This document shows positions 1-5,648 of a DNA stretch of 8,777 bases, one piece after another. How positions within the stretch are numbered: position 1 is the first letter of the stretch; every line of letters starts with the position of its first letter. The notes under the pieces are model-generated. The model was given only the letters and a program-made list of their open reading frames with translations. It searched no databases and was not told where the DNA came from. The stretch lies in the NCBI GenBank assembly GCA_946481225.1, contig CAMLNJ010000094.1, positions 1 through 8,777 on the forward strand, written 5' to 3'. This DNA comes from an uncultured Verrucomicrobiota bacterium (GTDB lineage: Bacteria > Verrucomicrobiota > Verrucomicrobiae > Opitutales > Opitutaceae). The translations under genes were made by a program, and so were the position numbers.

Positions 1-80
1 ACGCCCGCGCCCGCGCCGCCTACCACCGCGCCGGCTTCGTCGCGGAAACACGCGATCTCATGACGCTCCGCCTCGCCTGA
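1..80 (+). CDS. C-terminal end of a probable GNAT-family N-acetyltransferase (partial)
   Basis: Only the last 25 codons are present, read in the frame that starts at position 3 and ends with TGA at 78-80. The peptide contains AYHRAGFVAETRDLMTLRL. This fits the usual C-terminus of a GNAT acetyltransferase: an alpha-helix ending in an 'A..YxRAGF' turn that helps bind acetyl-CoA, followed by the last beta-strand ending in 'LMTLRL'. GNAT enzymes move an acetyl group from acetyl-CoA to an amine, and nothing visible here shows the acceptor. The stop lies 20 nt before the next plus-strand gene, so the two are probably co-transcribed. With so few residues the family call rests on one motif. Confidence 0.45.
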   Translation, partial: ARARAAYHRAGFVAETRDLMTLRLA

Positions 81-100
81 TCGGCGCGCGACCCACACCC

Positions 101-1030
101 ATGTCGTTCAAAAATCCGCTCAAGCGCCCCGTCAGCCGCGACACCACGACCCATTCGTCAGGGGAGATCCTGCGCCGGCTCGCGTTCGCCGCCTTCTGGT
201 TGTCCCTCGTGCTCGCGCCGGTGCTTGCCCTCCTTGCCCTGGCCGGTCGCGACGAGGGCCTGATGCGCGGCGCCTGGATTTCGGCGGCCCTTTTCATCGC
301 GCTGCTGCTCGCCCGGCCCTGGTGGAAAAACGCGGCGCCCGTCGGGCCGGACGTCGAGGCGCCGCCATCGCCGATTCCCCCGCACGCCTCGGTCGTCTCC
401 GCCCCGTCCAAAGACGCCTCCGCCGCGCATCCCCTCCCTCGCGTGCTGCTGCTCGACGCCTCTCTCGCCGGCCCCGGCGGCAACTCCTCGGCCTTGCTCG
501 ATCTGCTCGCCGCGCGGCTCACCCCGGCCGCCGTGGTGGAGCGCGCCGCCTTGTCCGGGCCCGCCGCCCGCGACTTCGCCGCGCTCGAGCCGGCGCTCCG
601 CGCCGCCGACGCCTTCGTGTTCGCCACCGGCACGCATTGGGACTCGTGGAGCTCGGCGCTGCAAAAATTCCTCGAGGACGCCACGCCCGCCGAGGCCTCC
701 GCGCTCTGGCTCGGAAAACCCGCCGCGGTGCTCGTCACCGAGCACTCGGTCGGCGGCAAGGCCGTGCTCTCGCGCCTCCAAGGCGTCCTCGTCACCCTCG
801 GCTGCTCGCTGCCCCCGCTCTCTGGTCTCGTCGTCGCCAAATCGTCCCAGCTCGCCCGCCGCCACTGCCCCGACCCCGCCGAGAGCGACGACTTCTGGTC
901 GACGGAGGACCTCGCCGTCGTGGCCCACAACCTCCTCGCCGCCATCCGCTCGCCCGCCCCCGCCTGGCTCGCCTGGCCGGTGGACCGCGCCGGCTATCGG
1001 CAACGCTGGCTCCGCGATGACTCCTCCTGA
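101..1030 (+). CDS. Membrane-anchored flavodoxin-like / NADPH-dependent FMN reductase-type protein
   Basis: This 309-residue protein has two parts. Residues about 27-49 and 57-73 are strongly hydrophobic and should form two transmembrane helices, followed by a proline- and alanine-rich linker to about residue 112. The rest looks like a flavodoxin fold. It has a first beta-strand (RVLLLDAS, 114-121), a phosphate-binding loop GPGGNSS (124-130), and ATGTHWDSWSSALQKFLEDA (175-194), which occupies the place of the flavin-contacting 'TPxY..S.S..LK.FLD' loop of NAD(P)H-dependent FMN reductases. LGKPAAVLVTEHSVGGK (204-220) continues the fold. Family knowledge suggests an FMN-binding redox role at the cytoplasmic membrane, but the substrate is unknown. 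The ATG lies 20 nt after the upstream stop with no clear Shine-Dalgarno sequence. The N-terminal membrane anchor is unusual for this fold. It shows no link to the pectin genes. Confidence 0.7.
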   Translation: MSFKNPLKRPVSRDTTTHSSGEILRRLAFAAFWLSLVLAPVLALLALAGRDEGLMRGAWISAALFIALLLARPWWKNAAPVGPDVEAPPSPIPPHASVVSAPSKDASAAHPLPRVLLLDASLAGPGGNSSALLDLLAARLTPAAVVERAALSGPAARDFAALEPALRAADAFVFATGTHWDSWSSALQKFLEDATPAEASALWLGKPAAVLVTEHSVGGKAVLSRLQGVLVTLGCSLPPLSGLVVAKSSQLARRHCPDPAESDDFWSTEDLAVVAHNLLAAIRSPAPAWLAWPVDRAGYRQRWLRDDSS

Positions 1031-1090
1031 GCCGAGCCGCGCTCGTATCCATCAGGACGTGACGCGCGAGCGTTTCACGCCGTTCACGCC

Positions 1091-1182
1091 GGACCGCATA
1101 GCTGCGGACCCGACCGCTGGATCGGACCGCCAAGCTGTGGGCCCGGCCGCTGGCCGGGCAGCCAGGCCGTCGGCCTGGCCTA
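1091..1182. repeat. Decayed 33-bp tandem repeat made of short palindromes, between convergent genes
   Basis: The units 1091-1123 and 1124-1156 align directly, both starting GGACCGC and both running through a GCTG centre to CCGCTGG. A weaker third copy starts near 1157. The block is a chain of small hairpins: CCGCA-TAGC-TGCGG (1094-1107), CCGA..TCGG (1110-1125), a perfect 8-bp stem with loop GCT (1141-1159) and, 1 nt on, a perfect 8-bp stem with loop GTC (1161-1179). It lies 60 nt after the plus-strand stop and 18 nt beyond the minus-strand GH30 stop, so it may act as a two-way transcription terminator or mRNA-stabilising REP-like element. There is no T-run. No other copy was seen in this window. 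The rest of 1031-1197 shows no gene. Confidence 0.7.
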
Positions 1183-1197
1183 CACCGCCGCGCGGGC

Positions 1198-2613
1198 CTA
1201 CGGCGCCACCACGAAAGTGCTGACCGAACCGGCGGGGAGGGACGCCCTAAGCGTGTCGCCATCGCGGCGGCCCCCCATTTGGAGCACGAAGTCGTGCGCC
1301 TGCTTCGAGGAGTTGGCGACCACGACCACGATGCCGCCGTCCGGGTTGCGGAAAGCGATCCGGTCGCCCCACGGGCCGGTGCCGCGCACGCGCTTGGCGC
1401 CGGGCTTCACATACCGGCTGAAGTGGCGCATCACCTGATACTCGCCGTTGTAGGTCACCTTGCCCGTGGCCCGATCCACCGTGATCAACGCGTTTTGCCG
1501 CCACTTCCACGTGCTCATGCCGGTCTCGTTGAGCACCATGTTCCACGCGAAGTAGCTGCCCGCGCCGTTCTCGAGGTAGCGCTTCATCAAGCCGTAGAGA
1601 CGCTGGGCGTCGGCCCACGAATTTTCGCCCCGGTTGCACTCGGTCTCCGACTGCATGAGCTTCTTCTCGGGATACAACTCCGCGGCGACGCCGATTTGGG
1701 TGCGGCTGTCGTATTGGAACGCGATGCCGGAGAGAAACGCGTTCGCCTTCGGATCCTCGAGAACGGTGACGAGCCGCGCGTTGGCGTTTTCCCCGTGGTC
1801 GGAGGGATCGCCGTTCAGGCCGAGCCACAGCTCCACGTCGATCTTGCGGCTCTTCAACGTCGGGCCGAGGTAGTCGCCGACAAACTCGCGAAGCTGGTCC
1901 GCGGTCCAGCGGCAGGTCGGGTAGACGTTGAGGATGTTCGGCTCGTTTTGCGGACTGAGGCCGTAGACCGGTATGCCGAGGGCGCGGTAATCCTCGATCC
2001 AACGCGCGAGGTAGACCGCGTAGGCGCCGAGGATGGGCGCTTCCCACCTCAAGGAGCCCTTGGAGTAGCTGTTGTTGGTCTTCATCCACGCAGGCGGGCT
2101 CCACGGGGAGCCCCAGCAGCGGAGCTCAGGGCGGACTTTTTGCGCCGCCCGGACGAAGGGGATCAGGTGCTTCTTGTCGCGCTCCAGGGAAAAGCTCCGC
2201 AGGGCCAGGTCGCCCGGCTCGTCGGCCAGCGAGTAGCCATCGAGCGCGAAGTCGCTCGCGCCGATCGGCAGGCGGGCCAAGTTGAACGCGCAACCTTGGT
2301 CGCCAAACAGCGCGGACAACACCTCCGCGCGGTCGGCGTCGGAAGCCTTTTCGAGAGCCACCCAGCCGAGCTCGTTGAAGCAGCCGCCAAATCCTTCGAT
2401 GGTCTGATAAGTCTTGTCGGGCCAGACACGCAGTTGCGCGGGCGCATCCGGGCTCGCGGTTTGCAGCGGAGGCCCGGGCATCTCTTTCCACGGCTGCTCG
2501 CCGGTGCTGCAAATCCAGGTGACCGGACCGGCGAGGGCGGAGGGCGACGCGGGCAAAAGAGCCAGCAGGCTGGCGGCAAAGAGTCCGGGGAGGCGGAAGC
2601 GGGGCGGTATCAT
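1198..2613 (-). CDS. Secreted GH30 family glycoside hydrolase
   Basis: This 471-residue exported retaining beta-glycosidase belongs to family GH30. MIPPRFRLPG plus a hydrophobic core ending in SALA|GP (about residue 28) is a signal peptide. The (beta/alpha)8 landmarks follow in order: TIEGFGGCFNELGW (71-84), RLPIGASDFALDGYS (114-128), WGSPWSPPAWMKTN (167-180), the acid/base motif SPQNEP (E224) and the nucleophile motif LMQSETEC (E323, aligning with the ASEA nucleophile of human glucocerebrosidase). The C-terminal beta-sandwich strands are FRNPDGGIVVVVANSS (421-436) and SVSTFVVA. The subfamily, and therefore the substrate, cannot be fixed. Beta-1,6-galactan or -glucan would suit the pectin context, but that is inference. 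The frame extends upstream to a TTG at 2643. I chose the ATG at 2613 because it begins the signal peptide. The gene is convergent with the flavodoxin-like gene. Confidence 0.9.
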   Translation of the reverse strand: MIPPRFRLPGLFAASLLALLPASPSALAGPVTWICSTGEQPWKEMPGPPLQTASPDAPAQLRVWPDKTYQTIEGFGGCFNELGWVALEKASDADRAEVLSALFGDQGCAFNLARLPIGASDFALDGYSLADEPGDLALRSFSLERDKKHLIPFVRAAQKVRPELRCWGSPWSPPAWMKTNNSYSKGSLRWEAPILGAYAVYLARWIEDYRALGIPVYGLSPQNEPNILNVYPTCRWTADQLREFVGDYLGPTLKSRKIDVELWLGLNGDPSDHGENANARLVTVLEDPKANAFLSGIAFQYDSRTQIGVAAELYPEKKLMQSETECNRGENSWADAQRLYGLMKRYLENGAGSYFAWNMVLNETGMSTWKWRQNALITVDRATGKVTYNGEYQVMRHFSRYVKPGAKRVRGTGPWGDRIAFRNPDGGIVVVVANSSKQAHDFVLQMGGRRDGDTLRASLPAGSVSTFVVAP

Positions 2614-2622
2614 ACCTCGGAA
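2610..2622 (-). promoter_or_regulatory. Start-codon motif shared with the PL10 gene
   Basis: On the minus strand the ATG of the GH30 gene sits in TTCCGAGGTATGA. The PL10 gene starts in TTCCGTGGTATGA, a 12 of 13 match, and in both cases an AGG plus a pyrimidine tract precedes it. GAGG is only 1 nt from the ATG, too close for a normal Shine-Dalgarno sequence. The motif could be a shared translation-start element or part of an operator. At the GH30 start it also forms the palindrome GGTAT-G-ATACC. Confidence 0.35.
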
Positions 2623-2663
2623 GAAGGCCTCTTTTCCGGTCAAACCCGACAGATAATCTTCGC

Positions 2664-2691
2664 GAAAAGGCGACGCCGGAAAATCGGCGCC
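2664..2691 (-). terminator. Putative intrinsic terminator downstream of the tRNA gene
   Basis: Read on the minus strand, GGCGCCG, a 6-nt loop ATTTTC, and CGGCGTC form a 7-bp stem with one G-U pair. GCC and then TTTT follow. It lies 20 nt beyond the tRNA CCA end and upstream of the GH30 start, where a tRNA transcript would be expected to stop. The T-run is short, so the call is tentative. Confidence 0.4.
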
Positions 2692-2710
2692 GCGCGTCTC
2701 GACGTTTCTT

Positions 2711-3018
2711 TGGTGGGCCCTGCGGGATTCGAACCCGCAACCAAGGGATTATGCGCACCACTTCGGCTTTCGCCGCCGCCGCGCCAGGAGAGGCGCGTCG
2801 TTCGTGGTCCGGACTATGCCTTCGCCATGCCGTCGCGGATACGACGGCGCAGGCGGGTGATTATAGTCTCTACACCTTCGGCGCGTGAAACACGCGCCGC
2901 TTGGCTCGGCGTTGGGAGTTTAAACCGTTCACCGAAGTTACACCTGACTGACGGCGGCTTTCGCCGCCGCCGACCCGATTTCTCAAGTCCCCTGCTCTGA
3001 CCATTGAGCTAAAGGCCC
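2711..3018 (-). tRNA. tRNA-Ile(CAU), interrupted by a group I intron
   Basis: The exons are 3018-2986 (33 nt) and 2753-2711 (43 nt). Joined, they give a 76-nt tRNA with encoded CCA. The acceptor stem is GGGCCTT/AGGGCCC with discriminator A. The D stem is GCTC/GAGC and the anticodon stem GGGGA/TCCCT with loop CTCATAA. The variable loop is TGGTT, and the T arm is GCGGG-TTCGAAT-CCCGC. The anticodon is CAT. The body closely follows the E. coli minor tRNA-Ile (TTAGCTCA, AGAGCAGG, ACTCATAATC, CTTGGT) rather than either tRNA-Met. By family knowledge C34 would be converted to lysidine by TilS, so that the tRNA reads AUA codons. It lies on the same strand as the pectin genes, between PL10 and GH30. 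No convincing -35/-10 pair was seen upstream. It overlaps the tail of a doubtful 65-codon frame (3206-3009). Confidence 0.95.
2754..2985 (-). ncRNA. Group I intron (IC3-like, Azoarcus-type) in the anticodon loop of tRNA-Ile(CAU)
   Basis: A 232-nt insertion lies between U33 and C34 of the tRNA. It has no ORF and is a predicted self-splicing ribozyme. P1: exon GACU plus intron UGA (2989-2983) pairs with UCGGGUC (2978-2972) across a GAAA loop, placing the splice-site U33 opposite G. P2 is a perfect 7-bp stem with a GAAA loop (2969-2952). P3 pairs GGUG (2944-2941) with CACC (2859-2856). P4 pairs UCGGUG (2935-2930) with CGCCGA (2911-2906). P6 is a 9-bp hairpin (2899-2879). P7, the guanosine site, pairs GACUAU (2868-2863) with AUAGUC (2817-2812). 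P8 is 2848-2829 and a P9 hairpin is 2797-2780. The intron ends in G at 2754, as group I introns do. Core strings such as AACGCCGAGCCAAGC, GAAGGTGTAGAGACTA and GAAGGCATAGTCC match, from memory, the Azoarcus tRNA-Ile intron. Confidence 0.94.
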
Positions 3019-3105
3019 GTTTTCCCAAAGAACCCCTGCATGACGGGCGCCCGCGGGCGCGGCGGCAAGTAAAAGGTCGCGGCTCGCCGTCGAACGGGCG
3101 CAACA

Positions 3106-3213
3106 GGAAGTGATGTCGGCCGGATTCGCCTCCTGCGTGGCATGGGCGTCCCCGCCCGCTTCCGGAACATGAGGAACACGCCGATACGACGCCCGGCACC
3201 TGACATCACTTCC
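3106..3213. repeat. 12-bp perfect inverted repeat flanking the PL10 stop codon
   Basis: GGAAGTGATGTC at 3106-3117 is repeated inverted as GACATCACTTCC at 3202-3213, with 84 bp between. The second arm covers the PL10 stop codon. The arms could pair in the 3' untranslated region of the PL10 mRNA. Between them lies only a short GGGCG/CGCCC hairpin (3144-3157). The remaining gap to the tRNA (3019-3105) holds a 14-bp GC palindrome (3047-3060) and no supported gene. Confidence 0.6.
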
Positions 3214-4450
3214 CGCCCGCGAGCATCTTGCGCCAGTGCTTCTGCGCGGTTCGCACCAGGCTGCCCGGCTGCGTGGTGTAGTAATCGTAGCCGCCGGGAT
3301 TCCGCGCGATCATCTCCGCGTAGGTCTGGTAGACCTCGCCGTCGCGCCCCGGGAAAATCGGCCGCCCGCTCTCCAAATCGTAGAAACGGGCCCAATACAC
3401 CTCGGTGGATGCCGGATCGACCTGGTAGACCGTTTTCCCGCCGACCTTGCGCTTCGCCACGTCGGTGACCTTCGCCTGCTCGAACCACGCCAAACCGGCC
3501 TCGATCGCCGCGACGAGCTCCGGGGAGGGCCGGCGGCGCGACATCAAAAACCGCAGCACACGCACGCTCTCCATTCCGCTTAGCGCCGCGGGCTCCATCT
3601 TGCGCGCGGACGAGGGCGCGAGCGTCAGCGGATCATACTGCGCGCACCACACGGTCTTCCGCCCCGCCTGTTCCACCTGAAGCTTGAGCAGGCAGGCCAC
3701 GCCCGCGTCGAGCGCGCGGGCGATCCGCTCGCGTCGCGGCGCGTCGATCCACGCGAAGGCCGGGTCCGGCGCATCCGCCGCCGCGGCTTGGAGCAACTCG
3801 AGCACGTTCGTCAGCGCGTTGTCGTTGAGCGTGATGTCGTCGTGATAACCGCCCTCGAGAGGGTAGACCTGCGGCCAGCCGCCGTTCGGGTATTGCGCCT
3901 CGATCACGTAATCGAGGCCGCGCAACACGGCGGCGCGGCAATCCTCGCGCCCGGTCGCCTGCCACACGCGGGCGAGGAACCAGATCTGGCTGGTCGTGGC
4001 CCCGTTGTCGAAAGTGGCCAGATAGTGCGAGCGCTGGCCCGGTTCGTTTTGAGAGGTGAACAACATCCCGGGCCGGCGCGGCCCCTCGGCGTAGCCGGTG
4101 TGCTTCGACCAACCGCCGCAAGGCGCCTGATAGGAGAGGATCGCGTCCGCGAGCCGCCCTGCCTCCTCGGCGCCATACCATGCCGGCGCGGCCTCCTCGG
4201 ACGATTTGAAGTCGCCCCCCGACGGAGCGCGCCGCGGAGCGATCAGGGCGTGGGCGCGCAACTCCGCTTCGATCGCCTCGGCATCGGCCCGCGCGGCGGC
4301 CGCGGAACGCGCGAGATACCCGCTCCACGCCTCGCGACCGGAAGGTGTCAGCGTCTCGAGGCGTTCCGGCTCGACCGGCGCCGCGAGGACAAACCCTCCG
4401 GCGCCCGTGAGCGCCCCGATGATCGCGAGTTTCGAGAAGAGAGAGTTCAT
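3206..4450 (-). CDS. Secreted pectate lyase, family PL10
   Basis: This 414-residue exported enzyme should cleave polygalacturonate by Ca2+-assisted beta-elimination, leaving unsaturated oligogalacturonides. A signal peptide covers about residues 1-24 (MNSLFSKLA, hydrophobic core, VLAA). The catalytic domain carries PL10 landmarks: CGGWSKH (111-117), TFDNGATTSQIWFLARVW (146-163), YPNGGWPQVYP (187-197), a GYHDDITLNDNALTNVLELL segment (201-220), WCAQYDPLTLAPSSARKMEP (268-287) with SGMESVRVLRFLM (291-303), and WARFYDLESGRPIFPGRDG (353-371). Together these form the helical (alpha/alpha) toroid of the family. The open frame runs up to 4693, inside the upstream lacI gene. I chose the ATG at 4450 because it begins the signal peptide and leaves a 53-nt gap after the regulator. 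That spacing suggests co-transcription with the LacI gene. Confidence 0.93.
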   Translation of the reverse strand: MNSLFSKLAIIGALTGAGGFVLAAPVEPERLETLTPSGREAWSGYLARSAAAARADAEAIEAELRAHALIAPRRAPSGGDFKSSEEAAPAWYGAEEAGRLADAILSYQAPCGGWSKHTGYAEGPRRPGMLFTSQNEPGQRSHYLATFDNGATTSQIWFLARVWQATGREDCRAAVLRGLDYVIEAQYPNGGWPQVYPLEGGYHDDITLNDNALTNVLELLQAAAADAPDPAFAWIDAPRRERIARALDAGVACLLKLQVEQAGRKTVWCAQYDPLTLAPSSARKMEPAALSGMESVRVLRFLMSRRRPSPELVAAIEAGLAWFEQAKVTDVAKRKVGGKTVYQVDPASTEVYWARFYDLESGRPIFPGRDGEVYQTYAEMIARNPGGYDYYTTQPGSLVRTAQKHWRKMLAGGK

Positions 4451-4459
4451 ACCACGGAA
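4447..4459 (-). promoter_or_regulatory. Start-codon motif shared with the GH30 gene
   Basis: On the minus strand the PL10 ATG is embedded in TTCCGTGGTATGA, preceded by AGG and a T-run. It is the partner copy of the motif at the GH30 start. No normal Shine-Dalgarno sequence is present in the 53-nt gap after the lacI stop, so translation may depend on this motif or on coupling. Confidence 0.35.
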
Positions 4460-4503
4460 AAAACCTGTCGCCATCGCGCCCGGGGAGCCGCGCGCGACGG
4501 CGC

Positions 4504-5565
4504 TCAAAACGCCCCCGCCAGCTGCGGATCCTCCTCGCGCCGCGGAGCGAGATCCGCGCGACCGGCGCCGACCTCCTCTTCTCGCCAAATCGCCGGCAGC
4601 GAGACCAGTGCGGGCAGGTTTCGTTGACCGCGCTGCCGGTCGAAATGGCCGCGCGAGAGGACATCCACCGCGCGCGCCGCGACATCGGCCCAACGAAGAT
4701 CAAGCCCGGTCGCGGACGCGGCGCCGCCCCCGATCGCGTCCAGCGCGTAAACGGGCAGCCCGCCGTCGTGCGGCGGCTGGTCGGCGACGAGCAACGCGTC
4801 GACCTCCTCCTCCCGCCGCCAGCGCTCCAGCGCCGCGGCCGGGACGAGCCGGCTCTCGAGAACGAGCGGGGCCGGCAGGTCGGACCGCGAAAACGCGGAG
4901 TGCCGCAAGGTCTCGTAGGCCGACAGCCAGCGATGGTTCATCACGGGATCGCCGTCCCCGTGCAGCAGGAGGCCAGGCCGCATCCGGCCGAGCCGGGCAA
5001 GCCGGCCGCGCGCGAGCCCCAACGCCTGACGATAATCGGGCGCCACCGCGTCGACGTGCTCCGCCCCTTCCTCGGGCTCGTCCACGTAGACCGTCGGACA
5101 GCCGGCGGTGGAGAGCAGGGCGCGATGTTCGGACCGGCAGGACGCCGAAGGCAGGAGCAGGACGCCGACCACGCCGCGGGCGTGGAGCACGCCCGGCAGA
5201 CGCGCCCAATTCTCCGCCGCCTGCGCAAGCGGGTCGATCTTGAAGCCGAGCTCGTTCGCGCACCGCCCCGCCGACTCGCGCAGGATCGCCCGCCGGCGCC
5301 GCGCCGAGGGCGAAAGCCGCGCCTCGTCATCCGCGGAGACGAGCGCGATCAAGCCGCGAAACGTGCGCGAACAGGAACGGCGCATCTGCGCCATGAGCTC
5401 GCTCGCCACCGGATCGAGACGATAGCCCATGCGCCCCGCTTCCTCGACCACGCGCCGACGCGTCTCCTCCTTCACGCGCGGGCTGCCGCGCAACGCCTCC
5501 GACACGGTCGCGCGCGAGAGATTCAAGCCGGCGGCCAGACTGCGGATGGAAGGGGTGTCGGGCAT
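4504..5565 (-). CDS. LacI-family transcriptional regulator between GH28 and PL10
   Basis: This 353-residue DNA-binding regulator opens with a LacI helix-turn-helix (SIRSLAAGLNLSRATVSEAL, residues 6-25; SPRVKEETRRRVVEEAGRMGYR, 28-49). A hinge region (DPVASELMAQMRR, 51-63) and a periplasmic-binding-protein-like sugar domain follow (GLIALVSADD 71-80, GVVGVLLLPS 131-140, LLLHGDGDPVMNHRWLSAYE 199-218, VDALLVADQP 255-264). LacI proteins bind palindromic operators and release or bind DNA on sensing a sugar or catabolite. A galacturonate-derived oligomer is the likely effector here, by context only. It starts 76 nt after the GH28 stop and ends 53 nt before PL10, suggesting one minus-strand operon. 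The ATG at 5565 is the first in the frame just before the HTH. The tail after residue 330 is charged and poorly conserved in appearance. Confidence 0.9.
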   Translation of the reverse strand: MPDTPSIRSLAAGLNLSRATVSEALRGSPRVKEETRRRVVEEAGRMGYRLDPVASELMAQMRRSCSRTFRGLIALVSADDEARLSPSARRRRAILRESAGRCANELGFKIDPLAQAAENWARLPGVLHARGVVGVLLLPSASCRSEHRALLSTAGCPTVYVDEPEEGAEHVDAVAPDYRQALGLARGRLARLGRMRPGLLLHGDGDPVMNHRWLSAYETLRHSAFSRSDLPAPLVLESRLVPAAALERWRREEEVDALLVADQPPHDGGLPVYALDAIGGGAASATGLDLRWADVAARAVDVLSRGHFDRQRGQRNLPALVSLPAIWREEEVGAGRADLAPRREEDPQLAGAF

Positions 5566-5632
5566 GGCGCGAAAGAAACCGGGGCAACAAGGCCTTTTCG
5601 GCGACGCGCGGGAAGAAGTCGAAAAATTCGCC

Positions 5633-5648
5633 GCGCTAATCTTAGCGC
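5633..5648. promoter_or_regulatory. 16-bp palindrome at the GH28 stop / upstream of lacI (operator or attenuator)
   Basis: GCGCTAA-TC-TTAGCGC is a perfect two-arm palindrome with a 2-bp centre. It covers the GH28 TAA (5644-5642) and lies 68 nt before the lacI ATG. On the minus strand it is followed 6 nt later by TTTTT (in a CGAA-AAA-TTCG element, 5620-5630). It could be a LacI-type operator for the downstream regulator and PL10, or a weak terminator/attenuator. Neither role is proven by sequence alone. Confidence 0.45.

Noticed and set aside
58..945. 295-codon minus-strand frame
   Set aside because: It is antisense to the flavodoxin-like gene. The composition is Ser/Arg/Ala-rich low complexity with no domain features.
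1031..1197. CRISPR-like reading of the repeat block
   Set aside because: The units are imperfect, contiguous and palindromic, with no unique spacers and no cas genes nearby.
2614..2643. TTG start at 2643 for the GH30 gene
   Set aside because: It adds ten residues in front of an otherwise normal signal peptide. The internal ATG at 2613 fits an exported protein better.
2611..2646. TTGACC ... TATGAT as a sigma-70 promoter for GH30
   Set aside because: The spacing is about 23 nt, too long, and the -10-like hexamer overlaps the start codon.
1279..3000. 573-codon plus-strand open frame
   Set aside because: It is the antisense shadow of the GH30 gene, and it also runs through the tRNA gene and its intron.
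2711..3018. Possibility that the split tRNA-like structure is a tmRNA or a tRNA-Leu/Ser with a long arm
   Set aside because: The insertion sits in the anticodon loop, the variable loop is only 5 nt, there is no tag-peptide frame, and the insertion has a group I catalytic core.
3009..3206. 65-codon minus-strand frame starting in a TGATG overlap with the PL10 stop
   Set aside because: The overlap would suit translational coupling, but the peptide is Arg/Pro-rich without a recognisable motif and its end overlaps the first 10 nt of the tRNA, so a functional protein is unlikely.
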